In this document: positions 15,438 to 24,723 of the stretch, piece after piece
Layout: every line of letters begins with the position of its first letter
Position numbering within the stretch: the stretch's first letter is position 1
Assembly: GCA_937951685.1 (NCBI GenBank)
Contig: CALFBG010000311.1
Span: 1-39,727 of the forward strand
Origin: an uncultured Saprospiraceae bacterium
GTDB taxonomy: Bacteria > Bacteroidota > Bacteroidia > Chitinophagales > Saprospiraceae
Direction of reading: 5' to 3'
DNA: 39,727 nt
Position numbers and translations under genes: made by a program
Notes under the pieces: model-generated
What the model was told of the DNA's origin: nothing
Seen by the model: only the letters and a program-made list of their open reading frames with translations
The model's database searches: none

Positions 15438-17162
15438 CTAACGCAATAAAGTTATGCTTCCCGTGAGTCTTTGCAGTCCTTTTTCTTTAGGATTTTTATA
15501 TAATAAATAATAGACATAAGTAGCGGAAGGCATTTTTTTTCCTTTTAGATTGCCGTCCCAACTTGCCATTTTATCCGCCGTTGAAAAAACGAGGTCGCCA
15601 TTTCTACTATAGATATTCAATTGATAAATATCATATTCACAAGTTGCTAAAACGGGCGCAAAAAAATCATTCGCGCCATCGTCATTTGGTGAAAATGCAT
15701 TGGGGAAAACGACTCGGCAGGTGCAATCTTGCAAAGACAAGTTAATGCTATCTCTTCCATTGCCACAGCTTTCCGTTTCAATTTCGAGCCAGTGTAGTCC
15801 TTCCGTTTCAATTCGTTGATCCGCAAAAGTATTGCCATCATCCCAAAGGTAACTGGTGGCATTCAGGGTATCGAGCGATAGAAAGAGTTGTTCTTCAAAG
15901 CAAATCGTCGTATCACTAGAAAAAAAGTCGTAAAAAGGAGTGCTCCGATAATCAAATAAGGTATTTGGCAAGCCCAAGCGTCCTCTTCCTGCTCCGAGAT
16001 CGACGCCTTCTTCTTGATAATTTACCGCGTCTCCTAACTGATTAGGCGTATTGATGACCGACAAGTAACTTAATTGATCGCGCGCAATGTAGATTTTACC
16101 ATCTGGACCAATCTCCAACGCACCATATTGCTGATCGTCCATATTGCGGGTAACTTCCACACGCGTAGCAAAAATATCATCGGCGGTTAAATCAAATTGT
16201 AAAATGCTAGGAATGGCTCCCGACTCCTGTACCGATAAATACAATTTTTTTTGATCCGGCGAAAAGCAAATACCATAAGCAAGGTATTCATCTATTCCAT
16301 TTTGATTGGAAAATGCCGAAGGATTGGAAAGTTTTCCGGTGCTTGGATTAAAATCAAATAGCTCGGCTTGCCATTTGGTTACCACCGGACTATTCAAAGA
16401 AAAGGAAATTACCTCGTTCCAAGTCACTGCCAACCGACGATGATTCTTCGAAACAGCCATTGCTCCTTCCGCCGCAAAGCCCTGACAACAGCCCGCATTG
16501 GTTTCTTGGTGAAGGCGTCCTACTCTACTCACTACGGGTGCCAATTGTACTCCTTGACAACTCACCAAAAAAGTATTAAAGGCATTTGAATCATAGGCAT
16601 GCGTGACCAACCAAAAATCTCTACCATTGGCGTGTGGGATGGCCCGTTGCTTTTCGGTAGCGCTTGAAAGCATTGAAATGTTTTTCGCTACTACTGCTCC
16701 TTTTCCATTCGAAAAATTCATATCAACCACCGAATAGCTTAAGCCGTCCGTCGTGGTACCGAATCCTCCATTCGCGCCAAGCGTAAATACATAGTACAAA
16801 TGATCGCTGAGCGGTTTTGGGACAATCAAAGCCGACTGAGTTGCCGTTTTTTCTCCTGCAAGTCCGGCACCGTTGGTCATGATTTCATGATCCATATTGT
16901 AGATCACTTCTCCATCTGTATAAAATAAAAGTTGTCCGTTTGGATCGGAGATGGTGGCTACTCCTTCGGGAGCGATGAGTGCGCCGTTCGTTAGTACCGA
17001 AGGTGGATTGGTATTAAAATCTAAGCCGGCATTAGTTCCAAAATACCAGTTGTTGGCTGCTCCTTGTGCGCTTACCCTTGTATTTTGCGAAAGCAACAGC
17101 AGTAGTAAAATGAGGTACTTGAAGTGGAAAGAAAAGCGACGAGCAGAATTTAAATACAACAT
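15438..17162 (-). CDS. T9SS type B cargo ('gliding motility-associated C-terminal domain') with propeller-like body
   Basis: 574 residues. Signal peptide at about 1-32 (hydrophobic ILLLLLLSQ, then VSAQG). The mature part begins with NNWYFGTNAGLDFNTNPP and EGVATISDPNGQLLFYTDGE, a widespread Bacteroidota pattern in which WYFG..AGldF and D..G.LLFYTdG repeats build a beta-propeller. Blade-like segments continue to about residue 400 (for example YGICFSPDQKKLYLS and ALEIGPDGKIYIA). The C-terminal 90 residues hold VVFPNAFSPNDDGANDFFAP and a DWDG-like SWDGNLKGKKMPSATYVYYL, the type B sorting signal. It is expected to be exported through T9SS and kept at the cell surface. The family name refers to gliding, but most members have no proven motility role. 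Confidence 0.9.
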   Translation of the reverse strand: MLYLNSARRFSFHFKYLILLLLLLSQNTRVSAQGAANNWYFGTNAGLDFNTNPPSVLTNGALIAPEGVATISDPNGQLLFYTDGEVIYNMDHEIMTNGAGLAGEKTATQSALIVPKPLSDHLYYVFTLGANGGFGTTTDGLSYSVVDMNFSNGKGAVVAKNISMLSSATEKQRAIPHANGRDFWLVTHAYDSNAFNTFLVSCQGVQLAPVVSRVGRLHQETNAGCCQGFAAEGAMAVSKNHRRLAVTWNEVISFSLNSPVVTKWQAELFDFNPSTGKLSNPSAFSNQNGIDEYLAYGICFSPDQKKLYLSVQESGAIPSILQFDLTADDIFATRVEVTRNMDDQQYGALEIGPDGKIYIARDQLSYLSVINTPNQLGDAVNYQEEGVDLGAGRGRLGLPNTLFDYRSTPFYDFFSSDTTICFEEQLFLSLDTLNATSYLWDDGNTFADQRIETEGLHWLEIETESCGNGRDSINLSLQDCTCRVVFPNAFSPNDDGANDFFAPVLATCEYDIYQLNIYSRNGDLVFSTADKMASWDGNLKGKKMPSATYVYYLLYKNPKEKGLQRLTGSITLLR

Positions 17163-17384
17163 GGGAAGAATTTATCAGATGAAGCAGTTTTAGCTTCAAG
17201 ATAAGTAAGGAAAGTTAGAAAAAAGAATCTAGTACTTTGTGTACCAAGTAAGGTTCTATTTTGAAGGATTTATTTTTAGAGAGAACAGTGCAAAAAAAAT
17301 TGCGCCTAGCAGGGCTATGGTTCCTTTTTTTAACGCAGAAGTTGTTTATATGATACCGTTTATCTAAGCGCTGGGTAAACTAAA

Positions 17385-18335
17385 CTAGTCTAATTTAGTA
17401 TCGAGTAAGAGTTGTGTCAAAATCATTTTTTCTTCTTTTTCTACCGCCTTGCTTCGTTTAGCGTCGTGGACCAACATTGCTTGGATGCGTTTAATCTTAT
17501 CGATGGTTTCTAAAATGATATTGACGGTGATGGTCATTTCTTTGTGAAACATCCAGTCGGAAATCAATCCGTCGTAAAAATTTTCTAAAAAGTCTTCAAT
17601 GCGTTTGATGAATTGATCATAATCCAACTCGTATTGTTGACTTACATCCATTAATTCGTCGATGTACTGTTCTAGTGCGACATTAACGACTTTAATCTCC
17701 TTGAGTAAATTTTTAGAGTACATTTTTCCTTTGTAGGAAGAATACATTTGTGCTCGCGAATCAATTATCACTTGCCACGATTCTATTTTGCGAAGTGCAC
17801 GCAGCAGCTTTTTTATTTCTTTGACTGCCGTTCGACCACTTTCTAGCGCTTCTTCAATTTCTCGTTGTTCGTATTGAAAAGTCCGAATGCGGCTTTCTAT
17901 GCTAATGATTTCTTTGGCGACAGCCTTATTTTTATACTTGATGAAACTTTTCTTGTATTTCAATAATTCGGTGAGTTCTTGATCCACATTTTTCAGTGAG
18001 CCTAGTTTTTCCTGAAGCACTTTGATTTCGAAGGTTTTGGCTTGGATGCGTTCTTTACAAGTTTTGAGTTTGAGAAAGTTCATCAAGTAATTTTGACGCT
18101 CTCGTTCAAGTTGTTGCTTTTTATTACCGAGTGCTTTTAAAAACAGATTGACAAAAGAAAGTTGCTCCATTTGTGCAATTTGCTGTTCCGATTCATTTAA
18201 TTTTTGTTCAATGACCGATTGCTCATTTTTGCGGTAACCTAGTTTTTCTACTACGGCTTTGAGGTGCAACTCCACTTTTTCTTTAAGTCGCTTTTGTGCG
18301 TAGATCGCTTCTATTTTTTGATCTAAATTTTTCAT
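17385..18335 (-). CDS. Coiled-coil protein of unknown function
   Basis: 316 residues, about 35% Lys plus Glu plus Gln by eye, with heptad-rich helical stretches over nearly the whole length (for example EQKLNESEQQIAQMEQLSF and RERQNYLMNFLKLKTCKERI). No signal peptide or membrane span, so cytoplasmic. One less charged insertion, SFVNLFLKALGNKKQQ, interrupts the first coiled coil and looks like the SFVNLF..LG loop I associate with other Bacteroidota coiled-coil proteins; this is weak evidence. I do not recognise a family. The start lies 27 bp after the stop of the FKBP lipoprotein gene, so the two are probably co-transcribed. Confidence 0.8.
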   Translation of the reverse strand: MKNLDQKIEAIYAQKRLKEKVELHLKAVVEKLGYRKNEQSVIEQKLNESEQQIAQMEQLSFVNLFLKALGNKKQQLERERQNYLMNFLKLKTCKERIQAKTFEIKVLQEKLGSLKNVDQELTELLKYKKSFIKYKNKAVAKEIISIESRIRTFQYEQREIEEALESGRTAVKEIKKLLRALRKIESWQVIIDSRAQMYSSYKGKMYSKNLLKEIKVVNVALEQYIDELMDVSQQYELDYDQFIKRIEDFLENFYDGLISDWMFHKEMTITVNIILETIDKIKRIQAMLVHDAKRSKAVEKEEKMILTQLLLDTKLD

Positions 18336-18362
18336 GCTTAATCATCGCTTGGTGCACATATT

Positions 18363-19283
18363 TTAATAACCAATTTTTTCCAATTTCACGTGAAAGACGA
18401 GCTCTGAATTTGCGGGAATATCGTTTTTCTTCGTAGCGCCGTAGCCCAAAGCCGCAGGAACGAATAAAGTAGCCGAACCACCCGGTTTTAATAAGGCAAT
18501 ACCTTCGTCCCATCCTTGAATCACGCTGCCTTTACCCACTCGAAAATTATAAGGCTTCATGCGACTGTACGAATTATCGAAATTAGTACCATCCAATAAA
18601 AAACCGGTGTAGTTGACATGAACGGGAGTTCCTTCCTTAGGATGTTCCCCCGTACCTGCTTCGTGAATGATATACTTCAAGCCAGACTTCGTCGTTGTCA
18701 GCTGGCTTTTCAATTTTTTACTTTTATAATCTTCAATGAGTTTTAGGGTACGTTCCTTGATTTTATCCGCTTCCGCTAATAAAACGGCTTGTTCTTTTTT
18801 AACGTCTTCTTCATTTTTAAAAGAAATAAGTTTGAGTACGTAGGAAACTTTATCCTGATTGGTAAAGCCTTGTGGTAATTTATTGGGTGCGAAAGTATCT
18901 AAATCCATGTGTACGATTAAGCTGTCTCCGGCAGACATAAGAAACAAGGCATCATAAAAAGCGGGAGGTTGCATGCCTTGCTTGGCAAAAGTATCTCTCG
19001 GTGGTAAAACAGCTTCGAAAGGTCGAGCGAAGTAATAAGAAGACTGCAACATGAGCGAATCATTCTTCAAAAAGATCTGGTGGTATTTCACCATATCGCC
19101 TTCTTTTGGTTTTTTTCCACCGTTGCGAACGAGGTGTTCGTAGGCATAACCAACGGGCGTTTTTCCGGTGATGCTTTTTCCGGCAGTGTCCGTAGCATTA
19201 TTTGCTTCTTTTTGGTCTCCTTGGCAAGCCGATAAGCCTAAAAATAATAAAACAGTAAAACTTAAATTAAAAATATAACGCAT
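18363..19283 (-). CDS. FKBP-type peptidyl-prolyl isomerase lipoprotein
   Basis: 306 residues from ATG 19281-19283; an ATG seven codons upstream is possible, but this start places the basic residue and hydrophobic core correctly. The signal peptide ends in the lipobox LGLSAC (Cys20). The C-terminal 105 residues are a complete FKBP domain: GTPVHVNYTGFLLDGTNFDNSY, VIQGWDEGIALLKPGGSATL, and PAALGYGATKKNDIPANSEL. The middle part (about 40-160) looks like a degenerate first FKBP domain (GDMVKYHQIFLKND...). Lipidated FKBPs of this kind occur in Bacteroidota, including GldI-type gliding proteins; GldI identity is not established here. The role is protein folding in the periplasm. Probably in an operon with nrnA upstream and the coiled-coil gene downstream. 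Confidence 0.93.
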   Translation of the reverse strand: MRYIFNLSFTVLLFLGLSACQGDQKEANNATDTAGKSITGKTPVGYAYEHLVRNGGKKPKEGDMVKYHQIFLKNDSLMLQSSYYFARPFEAVLPPRDTFAKQGMQPPAFYDALFLMSAGDSLIVHMDLDTFAPNKLPQGFTNQDKVSYVLKLISFKNEEDVKKEQAVLLAEADKIKERTLKLIEDYKSKKLKSQLTTTKSGLKYIIHEAGTGEHPKEGTPVHVNYTGFLLDGTNFDNSYSRMKPYNFRVGKGSVIQGWDEGIALLKPGGSATLFVPAALGYGATKKNDIPANSELVFHVKLEKIGY

Positions 19284-19431
19284 GAATCTACAGTTTAAAA
19301 GCATGAAGTTGTTTTAAAATCATACTAAAACAACTTCCGTATTTGAAAGTAAAAAATAGAAGACCTTAGTTGATAAGGTACTAAGTACTGCTACCAAGAA
19401 GAACAATGCAATTATCTAACCAAGCAATATT

Positions 19432-20439
19432 TTAGGCGTTTAATTGTTCTTTATAATTCGGTAAAATTTCTTTGAGTTTACGCAGGGTAGATTTCAAACC
19501 GGTAAAAGAAGCTCCGCCGGAAGCGTTTTTGTGACCGCCTCCTTTGAAATGTTTTTTGGCAATTTCTTGTACTGAAAAATCTCCTTTCGAACGCAAGGAT
19601 ATTTTTACGATGGTCGGTTGTTCCGTAACGAAAGCCGCAAATTTAACATTCTTCAGCTTGAGTAAGAAATTGACAATTCCTTCGGTATCGCCACGTTGAA
19701 TGTCAAAGGTTTCGTAATCTTCTTTAGTCAGGTGGATAATTCCCGTTTTGAATTCTTCGATGATTTCCATGCGGTTCCACAAGCAATGTCCTAATAAGCG
19801 CAAGCTCTTTTTGTCCATGCTATTAAAAATCAAATCTTGCAATTTGTCATCGTCCACACCGATTTCTAATAAGTGTGCGACAATTCTAAATAATTTCGCA
19901 GAAGTAGCATATTTAAAAGATCCCGTATCCGTCAAAATTCCCGTAAAAAGGCATTCTCCGATGATTGGATCCAAGTGCGCTAAGTCGCCCAACATTTGGA
20001 TGAAGTCGAATATCAATTCGCTGGTAGAACTAGCCGTCGTTTCCGAAATCGAGTAATCTGCTCGAATATCTGGATAAAGGTGGTGGTCAATCATAGCTAT
20101 TTTCGCCTCCTTGAGTGCCCCAATTGTTTCGCCCATTTTATCTACACGATCTAGCGAATTGTAATCCAAACAAAAAACGATATCTGCTTTTTGCAAATAT
20201 TCGTCCGCGCGTTCTGGATCAATATCATAAATCAAAATCTCATCGGCAGCTTTCATCCAAGCCAAAAAGTGAGGGTATTCCGATGGGAAGACCACTCTGA
20301 CGGAATGACCAAATTTCATTAAATAATGATAAAGCCCTAAAGACGAACCAATCGCATCTCCATCCGGATTACGGTGAGAAGTAATGACGATGTTTTTAGG
20401 AACGGATAAATAACTTTTAAGTTCAGGAAGATTTTGCAT
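19432..20439 (-). CDS. nrnA: DHH/DHHA1 phosphoesterase (NrnA/RecJ-like oligoribonuclease-pAp phosphatase)
   Basis: 335 residues. DHH family motifs: SHRNPDGDAIGSSLG (Asp26, Asp28), CLDYNSLDRVD (Asp92), the signature IDHH (Asp118-His119-His120), and the C-terminal DHHA1 motif FKGGGHKNASGGAS (about 298-311). Length and spacing fit NrnA, which degrades short RNA oligomers from the 5' side and hydrolyses 3'-phosphoadenosine 5'-phosphate. RecJ and GdpP are longer or have extra domains, so NrnA is preferred. Cytoplasmic, manganese-dependent. The next gene on the same strand, the FKBP lipoprotein, starts 148 bp after its stop. Confidence 0.92.
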   Translation of the reverse strand: MQNLPELKSYLSVPKNIVITSHRNPDGDAIGSSLGLYHYLMKFGHSVRVVFPSEYPHFLAWMKAADEILIYDIDPERADEYLQKADIVFCLDYNSLDRVDKMGETIGALKEAKIAMIDHHLYPDIRADYSISETTASSTSELIFDFIQMLGDLAHLDPIIGECLFTGILTDTGSFKYATSAKLFRIVAHLLEIGVDDDKLQDLIFNSMDKKSLRLLGHCLWNRMEIIEEFKTGIIHLTKEDYETFDIQRGDTEGIVNFLLKLKNVKFAAFVTEQPTIVKISLRSKGDFSVQEIAKKHFKGGGHKNASGGASFTGLKSTLRKLKEILPNYKEQLNA

Positions 20440-20822
20440 ACTATAATATGTGTATAGAAATTGTTTTAGAACAACTTCAACGCTTTTGCAGGCTGCTCAA
20501 GTTAAGTTTTTTAACTAAGGTAAGCCACGCTATTTTTATTTAATAAACTTCAAATCACTAGGTCAAGTATCATCCAAATTAAATCAATATTTCATTTGTC
20601 TGGATACTTATAAGGTACGAATCAAAAAATAAGACTCGCCTAGTGTGCGAAATTGCTATTTTTTCGCCACTAAACCAAAATAATTCGGATTAGGTTTTAG
20701 AGTTTCGATTTAGTTTATTTACTTTTGCATGGTTTTTGATAAAAAAGAAGAAGTTATCAAAATACTTGTTTCAAAACAAGATTCATTACTCATTAATTTT
20801 CATAAAATTAGGAATAAATAAA
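20440..20822. other. Divergent intergenic region with ndk leader
   Basis: Between nrnA (-) and ndk (+). An exact TAnnTTTG box (TACTTTTG) is at 20720-20727, about 95 bp before the ndk start; no clear TTG at the -33 distance. The in-frame extension upstream of ndk (20736-20822) is low-complexity and not part of the family, so I treat it as leader. Confidence 0.45.
20720..20727 (+). promoter_or_regulatory. Candidate -7 box of ndk
   Basis: TACTTTTG, an exact match to TAnnTTTG, on the coding strand upstream of ndk. The -33 element is not obvious. Confidence 0.45.
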
Positions 20823-21242
20823 ATGGCAGGAAAAAAGACATTTACGATGATCAAGCCAGATGCAGTAGCAGCAGGTCACACTGGTGCAATCTTAGCGATG
20901 ATCAACAAAGCAGGATTTAGAATTGTAGCGATGAAAAAGACGAAGCTTTCGAAAGAAACTGCTGAAGCCTTTTACAAGGTACATAAGAAGCGTCCTTTCT
21001 TTGGAGAATTGGTTGAATTTATGAGTTCAGGACCAATCGTAGCAGCAATCTTAGAAAAAGACAACGCAATCGAGGATTTCAGAACTTTAATTGGTGCTAC
21101 GAATCCTAAAGAAGCAGCCAAAGGTACCATTCGTAAGAAGTACGCAAAGAGTATCGGCGAGAATGCAGTTCACGGTGCAGACTCTGACCGAAATGCAAAA
21201 AGAGAAGGTGCTTTTCACTTTGCAGAAACTGAAATGTTTTAG
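20823..21242 (+). CDS. ndk: Nucleoside diphosphate kinase
   Basis: 139 residues from ATG 20823. An ATG 29 codons upstream is in frame, but the residues between are Lys/Ile-rich and absent from the family, and [15 protein letters not shown] is the expected N-terminus. The phosphohistidine is His117 in [21 protein letters not shown] (family NxxHGSDSxxxAxxEixxFF). It transfers the gamma phosphate between nucleoside triphosphates and diphosphates through this histidine; hexameric or tetrameric, cytoplasmic. A strong terminator follows, so it is monocistronic. Confidence 0.98.
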   Translation: MAGKKTFTMIKPDAVAAGHTGAILAMINKAGFRIVAMKKTKLSKETAEAFYKVHKKRPFFGELVEFMSSGPIVAAILEKDNAIEDFRTLIGATNPKEAAKGTIRKKYAKSIGENAVHGADSDRNAKREGAFHFAETEMF

Positions 21243-21308
21243 TCGAAAGCTTTTTAAGTGAAAAGCTTATAGTCGTTCGAAAGCATTTTAATCTAATATA
21301 TTTACCGG

Positions 21309-21348
21309 AGTGGTAAGTTCTGGTTTAGAAGAACTTACCACTTTTTTT
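21309..21348 (+). terminator. Rho-independent terminator of ndk
   Basis: Perfect 13-bp stem AGTGGTAAGTTCT / AGAACTTACCACT with an 8-base loop and a run of seven T. It stands about 65 bp after the ndk stop and before the cyclophilin gene. Confidence 0.95.
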
Positions 21349-21400
21349 AAAGCAATTACTTGGCCTTGTGCTAAGTGAAACTTAAATAAAATCATTTACC

Positions 21401-21832
21401 ATGACTGCAGAAATACATACTCCTAAAGGCGTAATGAAAGTAGAATTTTTTGAAGAAGATGCGCCAAATACCGTTAAAAACTTTACGGACCTTGCTAAGA
21501 AAGGGTTTTACGATGGCTTAAACTTCCACCGAGTCATTCCTAACTTCGTACTACAAGGCGGTTGCCCCAACAAAACGGGAACAGGTGGACCAGGTTACAA
21601 AATTGATTGTGAATTGGATGGCGAAAATCAGTATCACGACCGAGGTGTTTTATCAATGGCACACGCAGGAAGAAATACGGGCGGCTCTCAATTTTTCGTT
21701 TGTCACAGTCGAGAGAATACGGCGCACCTAGATCGTAACCACACTTGCTTTGGTCGCGTTTATGATGGTTTAGAGGTGATTGATCAAATCGTGCAAGGAG
21801 ACAGCATTGATAAAATTGTTGTCGTTGATTAA
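21401..21832 (+). CDS. Cyclophilin-type peptidyl-prolyl isomerase
   Basis: 143 residues without a signal peptide, so cytoplasmic. Cyclophilin core motifs: FTDLAKKGFYDGLNFHRVIP (FHRVI; Arg and surrounding catalytic residues), FVLQGGCPNKTGTGGPGY, LSMAHAGRNTGGSQFFVCH (usual M.a.....gSQFFi), and HTCFGRVYDGLEVIDQI. It accelerates cis-trans isomerisation of proline bonds. The length is near that of the small bacterial PpiB type. It is independently terminated from ndk by the 21309-21348 hairpin and has its own terminator. Confidence 0.95.
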   Translation: MTAEIHTPKGVMKVEFFEEDAPNTVKNFTDLAKKGFYDGLNFHRVIPNFVLQGGCPNKTGTGGPGYKIDCELDGENQYHDRGVLSMAHAGRNTGGSQFFVCHSRENTAHLDRNHTCFGRVYDGLEVIDQIVQGDSIDKIVVVD

Positions 21833-21854
21833 GCATCAGCGATTCCTGTTATAA

Positions 21855-21893
21855 AAATTGCCTAGTGAAACATTCGTTTTACTAGGCAATTTT
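21855..21893 (+). terminator. Rho-independent terminator of the cyclophilin gene
   Basis: Stem AAATTGCCTAGTGAAA / TTTTACTAGGCAATTT (15 Watson-Crick pairs and one G-U) with a 6-base loop, placed 23 bp after the stop. The T-tract forms the end of the stem. Confidence 0.85.
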
Positions 21894-22021
21894 AGTGCTA
21901 AGTGCAATCATTAAGCCAGCAGAAAACGGAATAAAATAAAAGCTTTGCGAAGCGACCACTTAAAATCATTTAGCAGCGCAATTTTTTTATTCACTTTATT
22001 TACAAAAACAAAAACGGTCGT

Positions 22022-24412
22022 TTAAAATTCTACAATCGTCACACCATCTCCCCCATCGTTAGATTCGGGATGTCGAACTTCGCGAATCGCTTTGTACTCT
22101 CTCAATTTAGATTTTACACCTTTTCTTAAAATTCCATCGCCTTTACCGTGAATAATTCTCAAGGTCGTTACACTTGACATCAAGGCTTTATCGACAAAAG
22201 TTTCTAGCACTTTAAGCGCTTCTTCTCTGCGTAAGCCCCGCAAGTCAATTTTTGATTCAAAGGTCGCACTGCTCGTTACCATATTGGTTTTAATACCTTT
22301 TTCGGTTTTGATATCGAGCGGTTCGTTGGCGTGTTGTAGGTCGCGCAAATCGGCAGTCATCGTCATGATACCCATGAGGACGATAACCTTGTTTTTCTTG
22401 ATGGATTGAACCGTTCCGGTAGCGCCACCCGTTTTTAAGCGGACGAAGTCGCCAACTTTAATCTCTTTGGCAACGGCGGTTTTGGTATCTTGCTTGTAAT
22501 AAATTTCTTCGCGCAAAGAATCTACATCGCTACCGAGCTTTGCTCTTTTCTCTTTGACGGACTTTGCGACTGCTTTCGCCTTTTCGAGATTTTTCTCTTC
22601 TTTGATTTTGCGAATTAAATTCTCGTATTCTTTATTTTCTTGCGCAATACTTTGTAAAGCCTGTTCTTTTGCTTCTAGTTTTAATTTCTTACGCTTATAC
22701 TCAAAATCGCGATTCATCCGATCGTAAGTTTTGATCAGGTGTTCCAATTTCTTTTCGCGCTTTTCCATGTCTTCCAGCGCCTCGGATAGTTCCTGCCTTT
22801 CCCGTTGCAGATCAACGAGTAACTCATCGACCGCTTTTTCATTTTTACCCGTTTTGTGCTTGGCGTAGCTAAGCACTTTTTTGGGTAAACCCGACTTTTC
22901 TGCAATTTCGTACGCGTAAGAACTCCCCGGACGACCAACTTTCAATTCGTAACTCGGAGACAAACTATCCTTATCAAAAGTCATCGAACCATTGACAATG
23001 CCCCGCGTTTTGAAGGCAAACATTTTCAAGTTGGAATAATGCGTAGTAATCAGGCCTTGTACTTTTCGATGGTTGAGTTCTTTCAAAATGGCTTCGGCGA
23101 TTGCTCCTCCAATTTTAGGATCCGTTCCCGATCCAAACTCATCAATGAGCACCATGGTATCCGAAGTCGCTTTTGCCAGAAAGACTTGCATATTTTTGAG
23201 TCGCGAACTGTAGGTACTCAAATCATCTTCAATGGACTGTTGATCGCCAATATCTGCAAAAATGGACTTGAAAATTCCCATTTCAGAATCTTCTTCGGCG
23301 GGAATTAACATACCTGCCTGAAACATCAACTGAATCAATCCCAAGGATTTCATCGTAATCGATTTCCCACCGGCATTCGGACCACTAAGCATCAGAATGC
23401 GATTTTCATTCAACAAGAATAAATCGAAAGGAACTGTTTTTTTGTTAATCTCTTTATTTTTCAAATAAAGCAAAGGATGAAAAGCCTGTTTCAAACCTAA
23501 AGAAGGACCATTTTTGATTTTGGGCATTTGTGCATTCAAGCGGTAAGCGAAATTGGCTTTCGCCTGAATGACATCGTAGTCGATGAGTACTTCTTGGTAA
23601 GTGGCGAGTAAAGGGCTGTAAGGTCTAAGCACTGTTGACAATTCTTTAAGCAGTCGGTAAATCTCTCGGCGTTCTTCTGTTTCTAAGTCAAAGATATCAT
23701 TATTAATCTCGATAATCGGTTCGGGTTCGATAAAAGCTGTTTTTCCCGTGGTAGATTCATCGTGAATGATTCCTCGAATTTTACGTTTATGTTCGGAAGG
23801 CACACTCAGTACTCTCCTACCGTTTCTAAAACTTTCAACGTTATCGGTCAGCCAGCCATTTTTACGATACTGACTAATTAAAGATTTGAATCTTTTTTCC
23901 AATTCCCGCTGTTTTGCGAATATTTTACTTCGAATTTTAGATAATTCTGGAGAAGCGTTGGCTCGAATCTCTCCATTTTCATCAATAATCTGATCGATGT
24001 GTTTACTCAGCGTTTCATCAAAAACTATGGGACGAATTAGACTATAAAGGTTTGGATAAGCTTCAATGCGCGTGGCTTTAAAAAACTTAAAGATTCGCCG
24101 AAAGGAAAGCAAGACCAAATTAATTCGCTGCAATCCTTCGATGGAAAGTACCGAATCAATGATATCTAGCATTTTCAAATCATCGGTTAGGTCTTGGAAG
24201 ATACCAATTGGAAAATTTTCTTTTTCCTCGATGGTTGTTTTGTATTCGTGGGTTTCGATTAATTTCCGGTAAATGGGAGATCGTTCGGTATCAATCGGTA
24301 GATTATGAATTCGGGTATGGGCCATTTCACTAAGGCATTCTTTGGAAACTAATTCCAAGACCTTATCAAATTCTAGCTTTTCGTATAAATCCTTCGGCTC
24401 TAATTGCATCAT
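22022..24412 (-). CDS. mutS2: MutS2 (MutS-like ATPase/Smr endonuclease)
   Basis: 796 residues, normal length for MutS2. N-terminal MutS-like core, then the ABC-type ATPase: Walker A SGPNAGGKSITMK (Gly344-Ser351), VLIDEFGSGTDP (Walker B and signature region), ITTHYSNL (H-loop). A long coiled coil at about 520-620 follows. The C-terminal Smr domain (about 720-796) has IDLRGLRREEALK and IIHGKGDGILR, the nuclease motif. MutS2 suppresses recombination, and in some Gram-positive species it also rescues stalled ribosomes. MutS2 lacks the mismatch-recognition domain of MutS, consistent with the start seen here (MMQLEPKDLYEKLEFDKVL). Two adjacent ATGs are possible starts. Divergent from aroC across a repeat-bearing region. 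Confidence 0.95.
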   Translation of the reverse strand: MMQLEPKDLYEKLEFDKVLELVSKECLSEMAHTRIHNLPIDTERSPIYRKLIETHEYKTTIEEKENFPIGIFQDLTDDLKMLDIIDSVLSIEGLQRINLVLLSFRRIFKFFKATRIEAYPNLYSLIRPIVFDETLSKHIDQIIDENGEIRANASPELSKIRSKIFAKQRELEKRFKSLISQYRKNGWLTDNVESFRNGRRVLSVPSEHKRKIRGIIHDESTTGKTAFIEPEPIIEINNDIFDLETEERREIYRLLKELSTVLRPYSPLLATYQEVLIDYDVIQAKANFAYRLNAQMPKIKNGPSLGLKQAFHPLLYLKNKEINKKTVPFDLFLLNENRILMLSGPNAGGKSITMKSLGLIQLMFQAGMLIPAEEDSEMGIFKSIFADIGDQQSIEDDLSTYSSRLKNMQVFLAKATSDTMVLIDEFGSGTDPKIGGAIAEAILKELNHRKVQGLITTHYSNLKMFAFKTRGIVNGSMTFDKDSLSPSYELKVGRPGSSYAYEIAEKSGLPKKVLSYAKHKTGKNEKAVDELLVDLQRERQELSEALEDMEKREKKLEHLIKTYDRMNRDFEYKRKKLKLEAKEQALQSIAQENKEYENLIRKIKEEKNLEKAKAVAKSVKEKRAKLGSDVDSLREEIYYKQDTKTAVAKEIKVGDFVRLKTGGATGTVQSIKKNKVIVLMGIMTMTADLRDLQHANEPLDIKTEKGIKTNMVTSSATFESKIDLRGLRREEALKVLETFVDKALMSSVTTLRIIHGKGDGILRKGVKSKLREYKAIREVRHPESNDGGDGVTIVEF

Positions 24413-24723
24413 GATGTTTGGGCTAACGATGAAGTCCTTGCGTAAGTGCTCAGACTAGGTACAGTGTAATTGATAGCTGTTTTAGCTATTCGGTAAAACT
24501 TATTTTAGCACAACTTGTGCTGTAAAACTCCTGCAAATTGGTGAATTTCAATTAAAGAAACAATTCAGACTATAAATTAGTTTCAATTGCTAAAAGCTAA
24601 TCTTAACTTTTATGCAAAAAAATCACTTTTTTGGGCGCTTTTCAGTGGAAACTCGTTACTTTTACGGCGTATTTTTGATGTAAGTAGAAATGGTGTATAC
24701 CTTAGGATAAGCAACAAAAATAC

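Noticed and set aside
20736..20822. Longer ndk start with a 29-residue extension
   Set aside because: The extension is Lys/Ile-rich and not part of the family; [15 protein letters not shown] is the standard N-terminus and the candidate -7 box is closely upstream.
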